18,177 bases of DNA from DASSKA01 sp035765755 (GTDB taxonomy: Bacteria > Actinomycetota > Actinomycetes > Propionibacteriales > Nocardioidaceae). Positions 15,703 through 18,177 of the stretch are shown here, in pieces. The position numbers and the translations under genes were made by a program. The notes under the pieces are model-generated. The model ran no database searches. It saw only the letters and a program-made list of their open reading frames with translations, and was not told the origin of the DNA. Every line of letters starts with the position of its first letter. The stretch's first letter is position 1. Location of the stretch: NCBI GenBank assembly GCA_035765755.1, contig DASTWW010000072.1, positions 1 through 18,177 on the forward strand, in the 5' to 3' direction.

Positions 15703-15754
15703 CCCCGAACTGTGCCGGTCGCTCGGGTCTTCGGCAAACCTCTTTCCCCGGCCG

Positions 15755-15760
15755 TATCCT
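15755..15760 (+). promoter_or_regulatory. -10 box for leader ORF and CNNM gene
   Basis: TATCCT matches TANNNT and lies seven bases before ATG 15768, a leaderless spacing. It stands in the 85-bp divergent region between the GNAT and CNNM genes. A -35 box is not clear. Confidence 0.5.
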
Positions 15761-15767
15761 CTGGGGC

Positions 15768-15791
15768 ATGGATGAAGGTCATAGACCATGA
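15768..15791 (+). CDS. Seven-codon leaderless ORF coupled to the CNNM gene
   Basis: ATG 15768 opens MDEGHRP followed by TGA (15789-15791). The stop overlaps the next gene's ATG (15788-15790) as ATGA, and a GAAGG ribosome site for that gene (15774-15778) lies inside the small frame. A -10 TATCCT stands seven bases upstream, so the mRNA could begin at or beside this ATG. The arrangement suggests coupled translation; the peptide itself need not have a function. Confidence 0.4.
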   Translation: MDEGHRP

Positions 15792-17125
15792 GCGACACGC
15801 TCGGGAAGATCGGGCTTGTCGTCGTCTTCGTCCTCATCGGAGGGGTCTTCGCCGCGGCCGAGATCGCCCTGGTGTCGCTGCGGGAGAGCCAGGTGCGCGC
15901 CCTCGCCTCCCGGGGACGCCGGGGCCGGGTGGTCGCCGAGCTGAACCAGGACCCGAACCGATTCCTGGCCTCGGTGCAGGTCGGTGTCACGCTGGCCGGC
16001 TTCCTGTCCGCGGCGCTCGGCGGTGCCACGCTGTCCGGCGACCTCAAGCCGGTGCTGGTCGGCTGGGGGGTGCCGGACGGGATCGCCGGCCCGCTGGCCC
16101 TGGTGCTGGTCACGGTCGCCATCTCCTACCTGTCGCTGGTGCTCGGCGAGCTCGCCCCCAAGCGGCTCGCGCTGCAGCGCGCGGAGGGGCTAGCCCTGGC
16201 GCTCGGTCCCCTGATCGACCGGATCTCGCGGATCTCACGCCCGGTCATCTGGCTGCTCTCGAAGTCCACCAACCTCGTCGTACGCCTGCTCGGCGGCGAC
16301 CCGGAAGCCCAGCGCGAGCAGATCAGCGAGGAGGAGCTGCGCGAGCTGGTCGGCACCCACGAGACGCTCGGCGAGGAGGAGCGCCGGATCGTCGAGGACG
16401 TCTTCGAGGCAGGGGACCGGCAGATCCGCGAGGTGATGATCCCGCGGACCGAGGTGGACTTCCTCGACGCCAACCTGCCGGTGTTCCGAGCGGCCAAGCT
16501 GGCGCTGTCGCAGCCGCACTCCCGCTACCCGGTGATCCGCGGGTCGGCCGACGACGTGCTCGGCTTCGTGCACGTGCGCGACCTGCTCGATCCGGAGATG
16601 TCCGGCCGCTCGGTGCGGGTCGGGGAGCTGGTCCGCGAGTCGCTGGTGCTGCCCTGGACCCGGCCGATCCTGGCCGCACTGGCCGACATGCGGCGGGAGG
16701 GCACGCACCTGGCGATCGTCGCCGACGAGTACGGCGGCACCGCTGGCATCGTCACCATGGAGGACCTCGTCGAGGAGCTCATCGGCGACATCAAGGACGA
16801 GTACGACGTGGAGGCGGAGACCACCCGGCACCGCGGCGGGGACGTCGAGGTCGACGGGCTGCTGAACCGCGACGATTTCGAGGACGAGACCGGCATCGAG
16901 CTCCCGGAGGGCCCCTACGAGACGGTGGGCGGCTACCTGATGGCCCAGCTGGGCCGGGTCCCCGAGCTCGGCGACTTCGTCGACACCGACGGCCACCGGC
17001 TGGTGGTCCGTGAGGTGGACGGCCGGCGGGTGAGCCGGGTGCTGGTGACCGCCGTCCCTGCGGTCGTGGTGGCCGACGAGATCACGCTGTCCCGCGCCGA
17101 CGAGCGCCGCAACGCCTCCGGCTGA
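15788..17125 (+). CDS. CNNM/CorC-family membrane protein (DUF21, two CBS, CorC_HlyC)
   Basis: A 445-residue protein of the hemolysin-C-like CNNM/CorC group. The N-terminal DUF21 (CNNM transmembrane) domain spans about 1-185, with hydrophobic segments near 8-28, 62-82 and 100-122 and the signatures AAAEIALVSLRESQ, VQVGVTLAGFLSAALGG and LGELAPKRLALQ. Two CBS domains follow (about 210-268, opening MIPRTEVDFL, and 275-333, with DEYGGTAGIVTMEDLVEELIGDI). The C-terminal CorC_HlyC domain is at about 350-425. The family is linked to Mg2+ export or homeostasis, and the CBS pair may bind adenine nucleotides; neither is shown here. ATG 15788 has GAAGG nine bases upstream and overlaps the stop of a seven-codon ORF, so translation is probably coupled. 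Confidence 0.94.
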   Translation: MSDTLGKIGLVVVFVLIGGVFAAAEIALVSLRESQVRALASRGRRGRVVAELNQDPNRFLASVQVGVTLAGFLSAALGGATLSGDLKPVLVGWGVPDGIAGPLALVLVTVAISYLSLVLGELAPKRLALQRAEGLALALGPLIDRISRISRPVIWLLSKSTNLVVRLLGGDPEAQREQISEEELRELVGTHETLGEEERRIVEDVFEAGDRQIREVMIPRTEVDFLDANLPVFRAAKLALSQPHSRYPVIRGSADDVLGFVHVRDLLDPEMSGRSVRVGELVRESLVLPWTRPILAALADMRREGTHLAIVADEYGGTAGIVTMEDLVEELIGDIKDEYDVEAETTRHRGGDVEVDGLLNRDDFEDETGIELPEGPYETVGGYLMAQLGRVPELGDFVDTDGHRLVVREVDGRRVSRVLVTAVPAVVVADEITLSRADERRNASG

Positions 17126-17221
17126 CCGCATCGCGAATGCGCGAATTGTGGCGACAAGTGGCAGCTCCCGCGTGCCTGAACCATGTCGTCTGCCGCCCCT
17201 TCTTGAGGCACCCTCGCCGCC

Positions 17222-17335
17222 AACTGAACGAAGGAGATCTGCGGCCAGCACCCCGGTGTCGAAGAACACCGACCACACCACGAGGCGGCGGTACGACGCG
17301 TCGTACACCTCGCGTACGAACGCCACCTGGTCCAC
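17222..17335 (-). pseudogene. Possible remnant of a SigE-family sigma factor N-terminus
   Basis: From a minus-strand GTG at 17335, preceded by AAGGGG at five-base spacing, the frame reads MDQVAFVREVYDASYRRLVV and then VFFDTGVLAADLL. This resembles sigma region 2 of the actinobacterial SigE group (FxxxYxASYxRLVxQxxxLTGDxxxAEDxVQ). After about 38 residues the likeness ends; a neighbouring frame then reads FVQLAARV, reminiscent of the next VQEAFxR part, as if frameshifted. No further sigma regions follow, because the CNNM gene occupies the opposite strand. It is probably a decayed fragment; the short match could be chance. Confidence 0.35.
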
Positions 17336-17393
17336 GCGTCCCCTTGCTTGGGCTCTTCTCGTCGCAGCAACGACGTCCGGCGGAGGAGGTTGG

Positions 17394-17424
17394 TTGCACC
17401 CGATCTCTGTCCTCTTGAGACAAT
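17394..17424 (+). promoter_or_regulatory. Candidate leaderless trpS promoter
   Basis: TTGCAC (17394-17399) resembles a -35 and GACAAT (17419-17424) a -10, with a rather long 19-bp spacer. The -10 ends seven bases before ATG 17432, so the transcript would begin at the codon. There is no ribosome site there, which supports the leaderless reading. Confidence 0.4.
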
Positions 17425-17431
17425 GCCTGGC

Positions 17432-18177
17432 ATGCCCGACCCCGCACCATCTGCCACGCCGACAGCGCCGGCCCCGGCCACCGAGCCCACCGCGCGGCCC
17501 CGCGTCCTGTCCGGGATCCAGCCGACCGCCGACTCGTTCCACTTCGGGAACTACCTCGGCGCGCTGCGGCAGTGGGTGACGCTGCAGGACGACTACGAGC
17601 CGTTCTTCTTCATCGCGGACATGCACGCGATCACCGTCGAGCAGGAACCGAAGCTGTTGCGTGAGCGGTGCCTGCGCGCGGCGGCGCAGCTGATCGCGGC
17701 CGGCATCGACCCGGAGCGGTCGGCGATCTTCATGCAATCGCACCTGCCGGCGCACGCCCAGCTGGCCTGGGTGCTGGAGTGCCTCACCGGGTTCGGCGAG
17801 GCACGGCGGATGACCCAGTTCAAGGACAAGTCCGCCAAGGGCGGCGCCGAGCGGGCCAGCGTCGGGCTGTTCACCTACCCGATGCTGATGGCTGCCGACA
17901 TCCTGCTCTACCGACCGCAGTACGTCCCCGTCGGCGAGGACCAGCGCCAGCACCTCGAGCTGACCCGCGACCTCGCGCAGCGGTTCAACCACCGCTACAA
18001 GAAGACGTTCCGGCTCCCCGAGCCGTTCATCCTCAAGGAGACGGCCAAGATCACCGACCTGCAGGAGCCGACCGCGAAGATGTCGAAGTCGGCGTCCTCG
18101 GCGGCGGGCATCATCGACATGCTCGACGCCCCGTTGGTCTCGGCGAAGAAGATCCGCTCCGCGGTCACCGACTCCGG
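17432..18177 (+). CDS. trpS: Tryptophan--tRNA ligase (5' part)
   Basis: The first 248 residues of tryptophanyl-tRNA synthetase, which charges tRNA-Trp; the gene runs off the right edge. After a Pro/Ala/Thr-rich N-terminal extension of about 22 residues come RPRVLSGIQPTADSFHFGNYLGALRQW with the HIGH-type HFGN motif (37-40), FIADMHAIT (60-68), YPMLMAADILLY (149-160), VPVGEDQRQHLEL and the KMSKS loop (216-220), all in class-I order. ATG 17432 is preferred to the in-frame ATG 17423 because GACAAT lies seven bases upstream and neither codon has a ribosome site. The gene is separated from the CNNM gene by a 306-bp non-coding stretch and is probably independently transcribed. Confidence 0.96.
   Translation, partial: MPDPAPSATPTAPAPATEPTARPRVLSGIQPTADSFHFGNYLGALRQWVTLQDDYEPFFFIADMHAITVEQEPKLLRERCLRAAAQLIAAGIDPERSAIFMQSHLPAHAQLAWVLECLTGFGEARRMTQFKDKSAKGGAERASVGLFTYPMLMAADILLYRPQYVPVGEDQRQHLELTRDLAQRFNHRYKKTFRLPEPFILKETAKITDLQEPTAKMSKSASSAAGIIDMLDAPLVSAKKIRSAVTDS

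Larger units (their letters stand above)
17126..17431. other. 306-bp non-coding stretch between CNNM gene and trpS
   Basis: No complete gene was found. The stretch holds a short direct repeat GCGAAT (17133-17138 and 17141-17146, two bases apart), an antisense sigma-like fragment (17222-17335) and the trpS promoter at its right end. Its base use is less GC-biased at places than the surrounding genes, consistent with non-coding or decayed sequence. No terminator hairpin with a T-run is evident after the CNNM stop. Confidence 0.6.

Noticed and set aside
14545..17013. 822-codon plus-strand open frame crossing the GNAT and CNNM genes
   Set aside because: It runs antisense to the GNAT gene and out of frame through the CNNM gene, with no recognisable domain.
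17231..17419. Plus-strand GAAGGAGAT followed by an open frame before trpS
   Set aside because: The ribosome-site match is good, but no ATG or GTG lies at proper spacing and the translation is Arg/Thr-rich without motifs; it mirrors the antisense sigma-like piece.
16235..17992. 585-codon minus-strand open frame opposite the CNNM gene and trpS
   Set aside because: Mostly a shadow of two well-identified plus-strand genes. Only the short sigma-like segment at 17222-17335, in the intergenic gap, was kept as a possible fragment.
1..18177. Search for CRISPR arrays, tRNA or rRNA genes, insertion-sequence ends, att sites and defence or toxin genes
   Set aside because: No spaced direct repeats, clover-leaf sequences, transposase or integrase motifs or nuclease or toxin domains were seen by eye in any part of the window.

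Overview
The window reads as chromosome of a high-GC actinobacterium. The third codon positions are almost all G or C, GTG starts are common, several genes appear to be leaderless, and the gene order sucD ... perM-purN-purH-folD-DUF3017-mdh is the actinobacterial one (sucC-sucD ... perM-purN-purH also occurs in Mycobacterium). The SigE-type sigma domains and general style suggest Nocardioidaceae or another Propionibacteriales lineage, but that placement is inference.

Layout. 1-285 is the 3' end of sucD. Converging on it is a two-gene minus-strand unit (3364 down to 282): a 613-residue protein joining a SigE-like sigma-factor module, one membrane helix and two extracellular PknH-like lobes, coupled by a GTGA overlap to kynU (kynureninase). 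Divergent from it, 3474-8124 on the plus strand holds perM (DUF6350 membrane protein), purN, purH, folD and a small DUF3017 membrane protein. FolD makes the 10-formyl-THF that PurN and PurH consume, so this is a coherent purine and one-carbon block. mdh (minus) and the monomeric NADP-dependent isocitrate dehydrogenase (plus) diverge from a 204-bp region. That region carries a perfect 18-bp palindrome, TATCTTGACGTCAAGATA, just before the idh start.

11549-14089 carries two unrelated MFS transporters whose 5' ends are abnormal. The first has its conserved first helix upstream of any ATG/GTG/TTG. The second is preceded by a possible leaderless 14-codon leader ORF. On the minus strand follow a four-helix hypothetical protein and a tandem-GNAT acetyltransferase. 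On the plus strand 15788-17125 is a CNNM/CorC-type membrane protein, preceded by a leaderless 7-codon ORF coupled to it by ATGA. A 306-bp non-coding stretch (17126-17431) contains an antisense piece resembling the N-terminus of a sigma factor. The window ends inside trpS, which looks leaderless.

There are no tRNA or rRNA genes, CRISPR arrays, insertion sequences, phage genes or obvious toxin or defence loci. Most of the window is conserved housekeeping. The most interesting items are the sigma-membrane-sensor fusion with kynU, the palindrome between mdh and idh, and the cluster of unusual translation starts. I see no convincing wholly new system.
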